Shown: in pieces, positions 1 to 11,708 of the stretch
How the letters are laid out: each line of letters starts with the position of its first letter
How positions within the stretch are numbered: the stretch's first letter is position 1
Assembly: GCA_014898425.1 (NCBI GenBank)
Contig: RCSZ01000014.1
Span: forward strand, 682,001-746,000
Direction of reading: 5' to 3'
Source of the DNA: Botryotinia globosa
Lineage: Eukaryota; Ascomycota; Leotiomycetes; Helotiales; Sclerotiniaceae
Length of the DNA: 64,000 nt
Translations under genes and position numbers: made by a program
Notes under the pieces: generated by a model
What the model was told of the DNA's origin: nothing
Database searches by the model: none
What the model saw: the letters and a program-made list of their open reading frames with translations, nothing else

Positions 1-121
1 ACAAGAAAAAGAGAGATTCCCCATTACCCCACGTCACCGAAGTCACACAACATCCTCTGGTCCTTCCTTAACCCCTCTCTTCTTAGCTTTATTTACTAGT
101 TTCACTACATTGTCAATATCA

Positions 122-532
122 ATGGGTGCACTTTTCGCCGTCCTCACCATCCCTTATCGAAGCATCAAAGAATCTATTGAAAAAAGTCGCAAGCAGAAGA
201 ACAAAATTAAACAAGTAAATAAACAAACAAAATCTGCACCGGGAAGTCGCACACCGAGTGTTTATCGTGAGACGGGAGGAAGAACACGACGAACAGAGAT
301 ACTAGAAGAAAGAGTTAGTCCAGAGAAGGGAAGATCGCAATCATTAGGTTATTTACCATCGTTCGAAACGCCTCGGGCAGAATTGGAGGCAGATTTGGGC
401 AAGGGAATAAACAAGGGAAAGGGAAAAGAAATCGAAGGGGCTTCGCTGCAGAAATTGTCGACGGTGTTAAGGACGACTTCGCAGAGAGATTTTGCATTGG
501 ACGCTACACAGCAGGTGGAGGTTATTGCTTAG
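122..532 (+). CDS. Small hypothetical basic protein
   Basis: Single open frame of 136 codons from the first ATG at 122. The N-terminus has a short hydrophobic stretch (MGALFAVLTIPY), followed by a very Lys/Arg-rich segment and a hydrophilic, probably disordered tail. I do not recognise a family. It lies 212 bp upstream of a better supported gene on the same strand and could be an independent small gene or a transcribed leader region. Support is only frame length and composition. Confidence 0.4.
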   Translation: MGALFAVLTIPYRSIKESIEKSRKQKNKIKQVNKQTKSAPGSRTPSVYRETGGRTRRTEILEERVSPEKGRSQSLGYLPSFETPRAELEADLGKGINKGKGKEIEGASLQKLSTVLRTTSQRDFALDATQQVEVIA

Positions 533-744
533 ACGGAAAAATTAAGCTTGCGATTCCTACTGCTCTGTTTTCTCGGCAAGGACGAATTGGAGAATCTGGG
601 TCTGAGAGATCTAGAATTGAGCAGCGTTTCTTGCATAGCTCTGCGATCTTCAAATATACAAAGGAGAATAAAAGTCCGGAGGAAACAGCCACAAGTATAC
701 AACCTCAAACACTATCCGAACGAACGAAGAACCACACAGACAAA

Positions 745-1297
745 ATGGGATCAGACGAAGATTATATGGCGTTCCTCGATAAGGCCAACGAGGATCCCAG
801 TGCCGGCACATCGAAAGCTACGAGCAGTAATAAAAAAGCCGAGTTCAAGACCATAGATGATGATGTGGATGTACCTAGCGTGTTGGTCAGAGCAACCAAG
901 GATGCGTGGTACACTAGTGATGCCGATGAACCATTTGTTGTTGTGGCGCTGAAATGTGAAGGAGGAATGCCAGATGAAGGTTTGTTTCTCGCTCTGTATT
1001 GAGAAGTCTGGGAAATCATTGGTGTATACATACTGACAAGAAATAGAAACATTCGCGAAGCTCATAGCCCATCCTGCTCCCGCAGACGCAGCGGAAGAAA
1101 TACAGATTATGGATATTGGGGAGTGGGATCCACAGGGACAATATAAGCAGATTGTACAGGCAGTGAGAGATGCTAGTAAGGGGAGCGATGTGAGGGTTTA
1201 TAGAGTGTCAGGGGAGGGAGCGAGAGTTGAGTATTGGGTTGTAGGGGTTGAAGGGGGGAGATTGGTTGGAGCGAAGGCGCTGAGTGTGGAGAGTTAG
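745..1297 (+). CDS. Conserved fungal protein of unknown function (161 aa, 2 exons)
   Basis: Exons 745-979 and 1047-1297, joined by a 67-nt GT-AG intron (phase 1), give a 161-residue acidic soluble protein. The start is the ATG opening MGSDEDYMAFLDKANEDP; the in-frame Met further upstream has no support. The second exon contains a WDPQGQY motif and a C-terminal half rich in Val/Gly that looks folded, ending VGAKALSVES. I recall similar uncharacterised proteins in other filamentous fungi but can name no domain. No signal peptide or membrane segment is visible. Function is unknown. Confidence 0.75.
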
Positions 1298-4037
1298 GGG
1301 GTGAGGAGAGGGAAGGGAAAAGACTGTTTATACCTGGCGTCTCTTGACTTTTGCTTTTGACTCTGGAGGAGGAGGATTGGGGGATTGGGGTACATGATAT
1401 AATGATGATGAAATGAATAAAATGAAAGACAAAATGGAGATTTCGTATACGAGATGAGTTGTGATTCATTCATCTTTCGGTGAGGAAATACAGATATGCC
1501 TATCTAGGTACTCTTTGTCGAGTGACAATGAGAATCTAGCATGGGATACACCGCGCACTTTTCTCTCAAAAAGCTTTTTGGAAGATACTATCAACCTTTT
1601 TTTCTCAATGTCTTGGTTTTATTGCTATATTCTATATCATTCTCGTTGCTCTTGACCCATTTCTCTGTCCGCGAATCTGCCAATTATGTTCTTCGTTCCT
1701 TCCCTTCCTATATTCTTCTCCATTGTACCCAACTACCTAATACCTTTAAAAAATAAGTAGTGGATGTACAACGAAGTAGAACTTTCAGTTTCCTTCTCCT
1801 TCCCCTCCTAGATATAGTTCCAGGAGGTGGTCCAGATATATATTTACTCGGCGGGTTGATCTCTTAAGATCCCTCCTTCTCCCCTCTGATAACATTTTCA
1901 TCCCCGGAATCTCGTATTATTATATATATATATATATATTCAATAACGTTCCTCTATATACTCCAGCTCCCAGCATTATTGATAGCTCTAATATATATAG
2001 GGCTACAACTATATATAGGCGACCGCTCGCGACAGTCCGTATCGCAGTTTGATATTCAAGAGCTTTCAATGTATGAGGGTATTTGAATATTTGAAAAGGG
2101 ATCGATGTTCGAGACGCATTCAATCTTTTGGATGATTTGAGGGTTCGGATTGGATTCGAGGATTGGAAGGCTTCGATTGTCGGATTCTGGTTGAGACAAT
2201 TGGATACGACGCTGGGACCGCTTGTGCCGGCACGGGGTGGGAAGGCGAGAATTGGTTTTCCTTTGCGGAAGAGTCTTTGCTGATAAGCGACGCAGTTTCC
2301 ACATGCCCACGGGTATGCTTCAACCTTGTATCTAATCCTGCTTTGGCTTGGTAAACATATGGGTGTCTTGTTGACCCCATTCCAAATTAAACCGTCGATA
2401 GGGTGTAGCGGCTGTGACTGCAAACTCCCATATTGGCTTGTATGTTAAACGACCAATAGCTTAAATCTTTACAGTCGTAGCGCTCGCAGGGGATTTACAA
2501 TACTACAACAACTATCACTACCCAGGTATTAGATATATTTGCCGTTGATGAGACGGCGATTTATCTCACAAGTATGCGCAAGCTCCTTAACATCTCCTCA
2601 TAGTACCGATCTCACAGCTCTCGCCATATACCACAAGTCTCTGGATCGGCGATCATCCACCTCAGTCCACACATATCTCGGTGGAGGGTGGCCCAAGCAG
2701 TGCCTGGTCAAAGTTAAAACCGCACATTGCGCCGCTGCATCAGCGAACCTCTCTATTCTTTACGCGTCGTCCCATTTTCGTGTAAAATACTCGGGATAAG
2801 GTATTTCTCACCTAGACAAATACACACCCATTCCCGGGTTAAAATGACGAGGGTCGTACCCGGGGAATGCGCATGAGAGTTGTGTGGCTTGGAAGGCAAA
2901 GGACAAAAAGTAATAGAGGAGCAACTGCGGATTTGGGTTCTGGTAGACCTCTTGGTGTTGGCGTTGTGCAGCTGCCATTTATTCCAAATTTCGTGGGAGA
3001 GTTCGGGGTGGAAACCGAGATCCAGGAGGGTTACGCGGTGTTCGTGCGAGCTGCAGGAGCAGATGATGTAAGGGGGTGGAGCGGGGATTTCGAGTGGAGG
3101 AGCGGGGGCGTCGAGTGGGGGAGTGGGGGAGTGGGGGAGTAGGTTGGGGGAGGGGTGCTGGGACGCGCGATGTCCAAGGCGTCTACTTCGATGAGGGGGT
3201 TGAATCGAATCGACCATACCGCCCGGGGACTGCGGATAGAGTTATCCGGGTTGTTGACCGGAATGGAGCCGTTTGTTTCGCTCATTTTTTCGGTTTCGAG
3301 ATGAGAATTCGAAGTGGTAGAATTCTCGTCGGATAGGTTACGAGGGTTGTTTGATGATGGTTTTATGTATGGTTGTTCGAACTTCGGATGGAGAATATGA
3401 TTTGAATTCGAATTTCGATGTCTCGAAAGTTCTCCGTATTCGATATAGATCGGTTTTCTATGTCGGGTTGTCGTATTTCGAATTTATATGATCGTCTGAG
3501 ATGGAAACCCGATATAAAGATGTGTGAATGAATCGAGCTGGTAAGAAAAGTTTTCCCTGCTCAAGAGTTTTTTGATATGGAAATGAACGAATAAATGGAA
3601 CCAATTTTTATATATAGATTTTGGAGCTCGTGGAATAAAAGTAGCGAAACCTTCAAATCGTTAGAGCTGTCTTCTAGCTCCATGCCATTTCGAGTCTAAA
3701 ATCTTGCGTGATGTCTCTCGGCGAATGTGCTTTGAGAAAAACATGAGAAGCTCTCAGAAATTCCTAAAAGGTAGCAAACAGTGGAGAAATTCCCATAAGT
3801 AGCTACTTAGTAGGTACCTAGTAGCTATAGATTTTGTGTAGATGGACTTTGAGAGGAGAAAAAATTACATCATTATATCATTTGAATTAAAAGAGCTACC
3901 CATTTGTTACTTAATAGCAGTCTACGTATGCCCAATTCTATATTTCCCAGTCCTTTTTATTGATTTGTCTCTTAACTTCATGGAAAGTTTCCTTGGCAAG
4001 TACTCTACTGCGTACAATTTACACACAAGCTCCCAAC
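1298..4037. other. 2.7 kb region without a confident gene
   Basis: The stretch holds pyrimidine-rich sequence near 1.5-1.9 kb and an (AT)n run at about 1918-1939. Between about 1.9 and 3.3 kb several frames are open on the minus strand. One possible model starts at an ATG ending at 2978, has a donor at 2811, and resumes in the 1920-2423 frame. Another open frame begins at 3285. None matches a family I recognise and the frames overlap, so I do not call a gene. AT-rich promoter-like DNA fills 3.3-3.8 kb. Confidence 0.5.
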
Positions 4038-6044
4038 CTAGGCAGCACCACCCATCGATGCTTTCCCTTTCAAATTCTTCCACGGCCAGTGACTTCCGAA
4101 AGCGACAAACATTGCGATTCCACAACAGGTGATTGCCAACGCATATGTAACTTTTAGACCTTGCAAATAACTCTCTATAATCCCTTCGATCACGTCTCCT
4201 TGTTTTCCAAACACATTTCTTAATTCGCTAACCCCTACTGACAATACCTGGGCTGGAGAAACCGAAGGTGCGTAGTGGGGAAGAACATGTAAGATACGGT
4301 TTGCGAAAGCAGCTTCTGCGATGGAGATGAAGAATGCACCTCCGATTGTTTGCAGGAATAACACCATCGCCGTCGCGGCTGAAAGATCGGCTTGGGAAAC
4401 GGTCGCTTGGGTGGAGATGACGGGGATTTGGAAAACGAAGCCGGTGGAGAGACCGGCGAACGCTTGGTAGCCTATCCATTGTGCGGAGCTGGAATCGACG
4501 CCGAGCGTGTAGAGGAGTCCACAACCTATTGTTGCGCCGGCTGCGCCGATAATCATGAATGGAACGCTGGGAGAATGTATTAGTAAGTTTGAGACTCTAG
4601 GAAGATTTCGTGTTGAGATGAGACTTACAAATGGCCAAATGCAGATATTAATCCTCCAGAGATGATGGTTGCGATAGTGGTACCGATAATCATTGGTAGA
4701 TTTCGCACACCGGATTGAGAAGCCGAAACTCCAGAGACGACTTGAAAGTAGTAAGGGAGATAGTAGAGTAGAAGGAACCATCCACCGCAGAGAAAGAATA
4801 CATATACCATTCCTACAGAAACTGTACGTTCTTTCAAAAGACGGCCGACAATAACTCCACGCTCGCCTTGGAAATATTGGATTACAATGAAGAGGATGAG
4901 TAGAAGGACGAAGCCGATGAGAGTGCCAATGACATCGGCAGATTTCCAAGCTTTCGTTTGGCCACCCCATTGAAGAGCCAGGAAGAAACAGACGAGACTG
5001 GCCATGATTGTAAATGTTCCGGGGAAATCCATTTGCAAGATCTTTTCCTTGAGGGTAGCAGGAGTTGGTACCGCATTTTTAGGCGTAGTGAACACTAGAA
5101 AGTCGACGTATTAGCACTTGTATTGTTTGAGATGCAGAAGATGGAGAGCTGATCAACTACTCACGAAATAGGATGATACCCCCTGCGAGTCCACCGATCG
5201 GCAGATTAATGTAGAAACACCAACGCCACGTCAATTTATCTGCAAACACACCTCCGAGAAGTGGCCCTACTACGGATGCTACTCCATAAGATGCGCCTAG
5301 AATACCCGTGTAAGCTGCGCGTTGGGAGGGAGGTGCTGCAAATGCAATAATTGTGTATGCTCCGGAGGCAATTCCAGCACCACCAAGTCCTGCAATGGCT
5401 CTGCCTACTATTAAAGCGGTACTATTTGGAGCAACGCCTATGAGTTTTCGAAATTAGTGTTTGTGCTATAATCCGGACTTTGAGACAACGTACCGCAGAT
5501 TAGACTCCCAAGTTCGAAGATGAAAATGGCGATGAGGAAGGTTATCTTCAGCGGAAAGTATTTGTAGGCCTTTCCCCATGTTGATTGAAAGGAACCGACT
5601 GTGAGAAAGAATGCAGAACCATACCAGCCGACAAGATCTAAGCCGTGGAATTGGTCGGTGATCTTTGGGATTGCTGTAGCCTGGAATGATATTAGCTATA
5701 CGCTCCACTGTATAATGATGTATTGTGGTTTCTGGTGGCAAAGCAAAAGGAAGAGAAGATATACATACCACGATCGTCATGTCCAAAGAGACAAGAAAGA
5801 TGCTGAGTGATAAAGCAAGCACTATCATCACCATTGCAAAAGCCTTTGGATACTCTAAACCATCTTCCCCTGGGCTATTATTCTTTACCTCTCCACTTTC
5901 TAAGTCCGCAACATCTGTGCTGTTCTTTCTCTCTCTCGATATCGAATCTTTTATCGAAGGCGCAGTACTCTTTTCCAACTCGGCATCAGATACCAATGTT
6001 GTTGGCCTTGAGGTTTCCATGTTTGCTCGGCCGTCTCGAGACAT
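4038..6044 (-). CDS. MFS multidrug/toxin efflux transporter, DHA2 (14-TM) type
   Basis: Five exons (6044-5769, 5680-5494, 5437-5165, 5094-4629, 4566-4038), in phase with GT-AG introns, encode 576 residues. A hydrophilic N-terminus of about 70 residues precedes the membrane domain. The first helix ends in the DHA-family signature LDMTIVATAIPKI, and the fourth segment carries [11 protein letters not shown]. Later helices include the GFVFQIPV and [16 protein letters not shown] segments typical of fungal DHA2 proteins, and the tail is short and basic. These plasma-membrane proton antiporters export drugs, fungicides or secondary metabolites; the substrate cannot be read from sequence. No biosynthetic cluster is next to it, so a general resistance role is as likely as a dedicated metabolite exporter. 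The start is the ATG opening [12 protein letters not shown]; an upstream in-frame Met lies in probable 5' UTR. Confidence 0.92.
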
Positions 6045-6273
6045 CAAACTTGTTATTTTATTATCTTGACCAAAGTAGAATAGACAATCGCAAAGCAATC
6101 GCAATCGCAATCAAAATTTGAAGAGGTAATGAGAAAGTATAATAGTATAAAAGTGAACCCGATTAATATTCAAATTTATTTTCTTTCATCATAGCAAAAC
6201 CGGGATCCCTTTATAGAAAGCCTCTTTCCTCATCTCGCTCAAACGCACTCGCACTCGCACTCGCACTCGGGTA

Positions 6274-6588
6274 TTAGACGTTAACCCCTTTCATACGACC
6301 GCCTTGCGGAGATGGTGTGACGGAGACGGCTTGGATCTCATACTGATCACTCAGGGTAATCGACATACGCGCTGACATATTCTGCAATAACTCCGCCGAT
6401 GAATCACAACGAAACTTGAACAAAACCTCATCAAAGATACTGCAATATCTTGTAGAAGATTCGAAATTACATTCCATAGCCCAACAAATGCTTACCCATT
6501 GGGCCAAGTTTCAAGCGCTTACATCTGACAGACCTCAACTTACCGCTCTCGTCAAAGAACACTTATTTGATTTACGTGCAGTCAGCAT
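6274..6588 (-). CDS. Candidate small two-exon gene (65 aa), uncertain
   Basis: Exon 6588-6544 (MLTARKSNKCSLTRA) and exon 6426-6274 can be joined by a 117-nt GT-AG intron in phase 0, giving 65 residues that end QGGRMKGVNV. The second exon reads like a compact folded segment (FKFRCDSSAELLQNMSARM). I do not recognise the family. The acceptor choice is not unique and no known homologue guides it. It lies in the promoter region between the divergent MFS transporter and F-box genes. Confidence 0.3.
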
Positions 6589-7628
6589 GCTTGTGCATAT
6601 TTCGGCATCCAAAAGAAGGAATAATAAGATAAAAATGATTTTATATGATAAGTTTTATGTCATGGTCAAGTAAGTTTCCGCCGAAATGCGGCAGGAGAGA
6701 ATGGTAAACAAACAATCAGATTCGGCGGAGATGACGGTCGAAAGAAGTGGAGATAAGGGATAAGCGAATAAAAATGAATATGAGAGTGAATGAGTCACTC
6801 TGATGAGAAACAATGACTTCTGGTTACATTGGATACACAACATTTCACGTTTCACATCCCTCTGCACCTGCATGTTTTGATCAAGTGATAGAATATACTT
6901 ACGGAAAGCGGTGTCAATCGATATTTGTCTCACCTCTCACTCGCGACGACGATATGTTGAATCGTGGGAAATGCTTTCTGTAAAGGTTGAGTAGGGCTAG
7001 GACCTCTGTGTTTTAACTCTTTGCAGAGACTCATCCTCCCATTTCCTAACAATCCGAATCGCTGAAGTTTGGATTATCAGGATTCCAGCATCGTTCAATG
7101 GGTAATTGGACCCATGAAATAGTTTCAAGATGAACATACGACATTCACATACTTGATATCTGTTGGTTGGGCTCAAGCCTTGGTGAAATCATTCAATACA
7201 AAGTGAACATCGAGAACGGATCTCTGAATACAAACAGATACGAACCATGGTCTGACGACATTAAAATTGAACGTTGCTGGTGATTAGATACTCAAAAGAA
7301 GTCAATGAATTATTCACCCCGTTCACACGGTCTCACTTCTGCGCCATTCACGGTAGGAAGTTTTAAGTAGATTTTCTTCCTATACATAAGTCTCCCAAAA
7401 GTAGACAGACTACGTCCTCCTCTATAACTTAAACGCCATCACAAGAGTACGAGCGTCTTTCTTTTACTATCTATCCAGCTGAGAAAGTTCTTTGACTGTT
7501 ATTTGTCTATTATAGTCATTCTCATTAAGGTTCTGTTGTCTTCTATACCAAACTTCACATTTTCCCTCATCTCCCATTCTGAGTTTATCAGGTATTCGAG
7601 TTAAGAACGGCAATTAGACATACGCACA
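6589..7628. other. Intergenic region upstream of the F-box gene
   Basis: AT-rich sequence with no supportable frame, probably holding the promoter and 5' leader of the F-box gene. A short hexamer repeat (CGCACT)n lies just beyond its left neighbour at about 6244-6268. Splice-donor-like GTAAGT and GTGAGA strings occur near 6900-6940 on the minus strand, but I could not build a gene from them. Confidence 0.5.
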
Positions 7629-9147
7629 ATGGATGTTCAAGGAATGAAGGTCTTGCCAACAGGCAGACAATTAGAAACCATATCTAATGGTAGTACTCTT
7701 GTCCATCTTGGTGCTCACCTTTACTGATTCTTCTCTAGGAGCCACTATGAGCACGAATACCAACAATAGGTTTCGACCTTCGCTTACTGACGCTCTACCT
7801 GTCGAAATGATCCAGGCTGTTTGTGAATATCTGCACCAGGAAGATCTGGTTAATTTTCGATTGGCGAATAATATCTGTGCCGGAGCTGGTATGGATAGTC
7901 TCGTCCAAGATATATATGTTATATTCACCAGAGAGAGTTTTGAAAAACTACTTAACATCTCAAATCACCCTGAGATATCGAAGCGTGTCATGGCAATACA
8001 CTATGACCCATTTAAATTTATCCCAGTGAGTGAAGATCAATATGGCGACATGTCGGCTCCAATTACCTTTCCAGATACCCTAGAGGAATCCAACCCAAGC
8101 CCGGAGTACCTGATCGACCTAGCCCGTGGTTTCGAAGCTCACAAAAAGATTTGTGAAGAACAAGCTTTGATGACGAAGAGCAAATTTAGTACAAGGGTAT
8201 TTTCACAAGTGCTGCCAAAGTTCAGCTCACTGAAAAAGTTTATTATGGCAGACTGCGATTTCGAGCAATCCGATCGTTTAAAATCGGATTCCAGCCCTAT
8301 GCCAACCCACCGCGGCTGTGGGAATTACTATGAGGAGCGTCGAGAAGAAGCTCTAATGTTTCTTGCTGCCGCTGCTACCGCTGGTACGAAGCTGGAGTAT
8401 CTTGATCTCGATGTGGTGGATTTTGACATGCTACTGGGAGCCTCGATTAGCACGAACATATTTCCAGATGGATCAGATGCTCGGTACCTTCGCTATCTTA
8501 GTGTTAGAGGAATGAATTCTACTTCTCAGAATTTTAATCGCGGACTAAGACAATTACTACGAGCCACATCCAACCTCGAACATCTATCCATCGACAAAAG
8601 ATTTTATGCCGTTGGATCTTTGGAAATGGACTGGGACGTTGTCTTAGTGGGCTTAAAACTGCCATATTTGAAAAGCGTGCAACTCTCAAATATAGGGGGC
8701 AAGCCATCATCCCTTACCGAGTTTCTTGTGAGGCATGCTAGAACTCTAAGGAGTCTAAAACTCACGAACTGTCACTTGGAAGGAAGCGTCGCCGACTGGG
8801 CAGATATTTTCGACAAAATCATGAATCATCTGACCCTTGAAAGAGTTTCTTTCGCTTGGCTGGCAGGTCTTGTGCGCACCGGCTTCGAATCGATCGACCG
8901 CCAGGTCAAATTGAATCACAAGTATCATAGCCTTATCTTTCAAGTATTACTCGAAGATCGTCTTACCCACAAGAATCTTTTGGCGAAGAAATGTTCTCTC
9001 ACCCCAAGTGTACTTTGGCGGGACTATCTCTCCTATGTGAAGGCTCAAACTCACAAGGCAACGGCAAGATTTGCAGAACTCAGTTCCCAAGGTCTCGAGT
9101 GGAGTGATCGAGATGATGATGAGTCGCATCTCATGGATTTCATCTAA
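7629..9147 (+). CDS. F-box domain protein
   Basis: Exon 7629-7689 and exon 7739-9147, separated by a 49-nt intron, encode 489 residues. The F-box lies at about residues 37-70 (LPVEMIQAVCEYL followed by DLVNFRLANN), the usual Skp1-binding helix pattern in fungal F-box proteins. The rest is a long C-terminal region with leucine-rich, LRR-like stretches (LEYLDLD, LEHLSID, LRSLKLTNCHLEG) that could bind substrate. The likely role is substrate adaptor of an SCF ubiquitin ligase; the target is unknown. If the first exon is not used, translation could start at the ATG at 7747 (MSTNTN), which keeps the F-box. Confidence 0.85.
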
Positions 9148-10787
9148 AATCTATAGCATCATCTCTAGAATCATCTGCAATACTCATATTCAATGCACAC
9201 TTTTCTCTAGCAACCAATTCGTTTCCAGGAATTAGCTAGTTCCATAAACTTCAATGAATTTACCTGAATTTCTACGTGCATATGATCACATTTGACTGAA
9301 CTGAAGTGAAAGGCATATAACCTCAGCCACATAATTTAACTATACAAGCACATACAATATCTTGAGAATCATTTCTCCTTGCAACATATATCTGAATCTT
9401 CCCATATCCATAAATGCACCACCATTCCTTCATTTGAACAGTACTCTATCTGAGATGTAAAATCCTACCAACATTCTTCATCATTGACCACTTCTCAATT
9501 CCCCCATCTCCCTATCTAAACACAAAACACAGTACAATACAATCTACACACACCCCTCCTCCCACCCCCAAAAGTTTCACTCGCCACAACCCAAGAAACA
9601 TCTCGCTATCCCATCGACTCCATCCACCCACGCAATTCCAATTCCAATTCGACTCGAGAATCCAAAAGTGTCGGGACATCGATCATGTGATCAAAGAGGG
9701 CACTGTATTAACTAGCGTCGCGCTAGCGCTTCTCTATATATATTTAGTACCTAGCTTCCCATAGATAATAATGATCAAGAACGAATACAACCATATAGGA
9801 CTAAGTACTTACACTTATATCAACCAAGTTGATACCAACAAAAAGCTAAAACCAACCTCTTTGAAAACGAACATTCGACATAATAATCGCCCCTTACCCT
9901 CCCCTCCACGTTCCACTCACTTCACTTCCTTCGCATAAGCAATATATCCCACGAACCTCCCCATCCATCCATCCACCTTCCCAAAACGAATTCACACTTC
10001 CCAAACCCATTTCCAAAATTCACACACCCAAAGGATCCACTTCCCCGCCTCCTTTATTCGCCTATCTATTCCGCCCCTGGTCAATCCCACCGCATCCCAT
10101 CCATTCCACTGCGTTTCAATCTCCACCATCCAGATTTGTCAAATCTTCCAACCTTTTTTGGTTGGAATTGTAGGAGCATGGGAGTACAAGAGACGCTGTG
10201 AAATTAAGTATGGGGGTGGAGAATACTTGTTATTTCGTTGTGTGTTGGGGGTTGAATTATGCATTTTGGATTATGGGGATTAGAATTTAGTGTAGGAGTT
10301 AGTTGATTTGTTCTATCGGGGCTGTGAGATGTGAGATGTTAGATCCTCAAGAGAGGAGGAAAGAGAAAGCGAATTTAGGACATGCGAATGAAATCACCAT
10401 CAACCATTAGGCTTCTAACCATTAACTGAGTCTAGAATAAGAAATATTTGACCTTGATATACATATTTATTATGATCCGACTATATTGTACAATAACCAC
10501 ATCGCAATGATCCTTCATAACTAATATTCATAATCGTAAAGATACGCCTTCGCAAAGCCCTCACATCCTGTGGATATCCATATACAATTCCATACCCAAA
10601 ACCTCGTCCAATCCAGCCGTGCCGTCCGTATCCTCATTAGTCGGCTTGCCGTTCTATGATAACCCATATAAAATGCACAATGTAAAAATCGTTCGTATGT
10701 TAATTCAATCATCCTGCTTCTAACACTATCCACATCGCATTCAGATGAGGTTCTAGTTTCACTCATCAATCTCCTTTCCGAATAAAA
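9148..10787. other. Convergent intergenic region, 1.6 kb
   Basis: This separates the 3' ends of the F-box gene (+) and the PPxY membrane protein gene (-). The + strand is strongly pyrimidine/CA-rich from about 9.4 to 10.1 kb. A frame at 10521-10769 on the minus strand directly follows the neighbouring stop codon and is more likely 3' UTR than gene. I see nothing else to annotate. Confidence 0.5.
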
Positions 10788-11708
10788 TCAATTGTGGGTC
10801 ACCGCGGCCGGTGGTCTCGTTATATCAGATTGCGCGCCTAGATAAGTCTCAGAATATGTTGGCGGTCCTAGCGGTGGACGCGCTGATGTGCTTCGACTCA
10901 ATGGCCTCGTTTCCACTTCTTCATTCGAATCTGCTGCGCTGGTGATTGGTGTTGATGATCCCCCAATCGATGTCCGTATTGCTGAATTGCTCGCCGTCGT
11001 AGCGGTAGGTCGAGAAAGCTCCGCAGATAGTCTCGACTCTACACCCGATATACTTCGTTCCATAGAGTTGTTGATAGTCTCCGTCCCCACAGCCGGCACA
11101 CTAGATGTGCCATTTTCATTGGCATGATCTTCACGAGAAACGACCATAGTAACCCCATCCTCACTCCTCAAACTCGGCGGTTTATCGCCCTCCACATAAG
11201 CCGGGGGAGCCTCGCCCCTCTCATCCAACCCCTCTTGTCGTTCTCTATTTGCGCCCATCGAACCCATCGTCATACCCATCAGCCCCGTTCCCGCTCTTCT
11301 CGGTCCAAATCTCGTTCTGAAATCCGCAAACGATTGTGCATCGCGAGCCAAGGCAGTTTGACCATTATGTCGTATGAGTAGTGCCTTTCGTTTCCGTCGC
11401 TGGGTAACATATAGGAGAAGAAAGAAGACCATAACCACGAAAACAGCGACTATGACGAAATAGTAGTTGTAGGCATGGCTTGATGCTTCTTCGCCGCCAG
11501 GATCTGTACTGGAGGAGAGTTGACGGACATTTAAGATGTGAGGGGTGGATGAAGGAGGGGTAGCCGAAGTAATGAATGTCGTTGACACTGCGTTTGGGAT
11601 CTGTGCGCAGGAAAATTTGGGAAAGATTATCGAAAATACGAGGAGAACTGAGTAGAAAGGTTGACTGTTGATACAATGGCAGACATCTTTCTGATATCTT
11701 GATGGCAT
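10788..11708 (-). CDS. Single-pass membrane protein with two PPxY motifs
   Basis: One exon of 306 codons from the ATG at 11708. Residues 1-35 form a signal peptide (hydrophobic core YSVLLVFSIIF, Ala before QIPNAV), then a Ser/Thr-rich ectodomain, a transmembrane helix at about 82-101 (FVIVAVFVVMVFFLLLYV) and a basic stop-transfer RRKRK. The cytosolic tail is low-complexity and carries PPAY at 168-171 and PPTY near 282-285. PPxY motifs bind WW domains such as those of Rsp5/NEDD4-type ubiquitin ligases, so a membrane adaptor role is possible. That is inference; no enzymatic domain is visible and I cannot name the family. Confidence 0.8.
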   Translation of the reverse strand: MPSRYQKDVCHCINSQPFYSVLLVFSIIFPKFSCAQIPNAVSTTFITSATPPSSTPHILNVRQLSSSTDPGGEEASSHAYNYYFVIVAVFVVMVFFLLLYVTQRRKRKALLIRHNGQTALARDAQSFADFRTRFGPRRAGTGLMGMTMGSMGANRERQEGLDERGEAPPAYVEGDKPPSLRSEDGVTMVVSREDHANENGTSSVPAVGTETINNSMERSISGVESRLSAELSRPTATTASNSAIRTSIGGSSTPITSAADSNEEVETRPLSRSTSARPPLGPPTYSETYLGAQSDITRPPAAVTHN

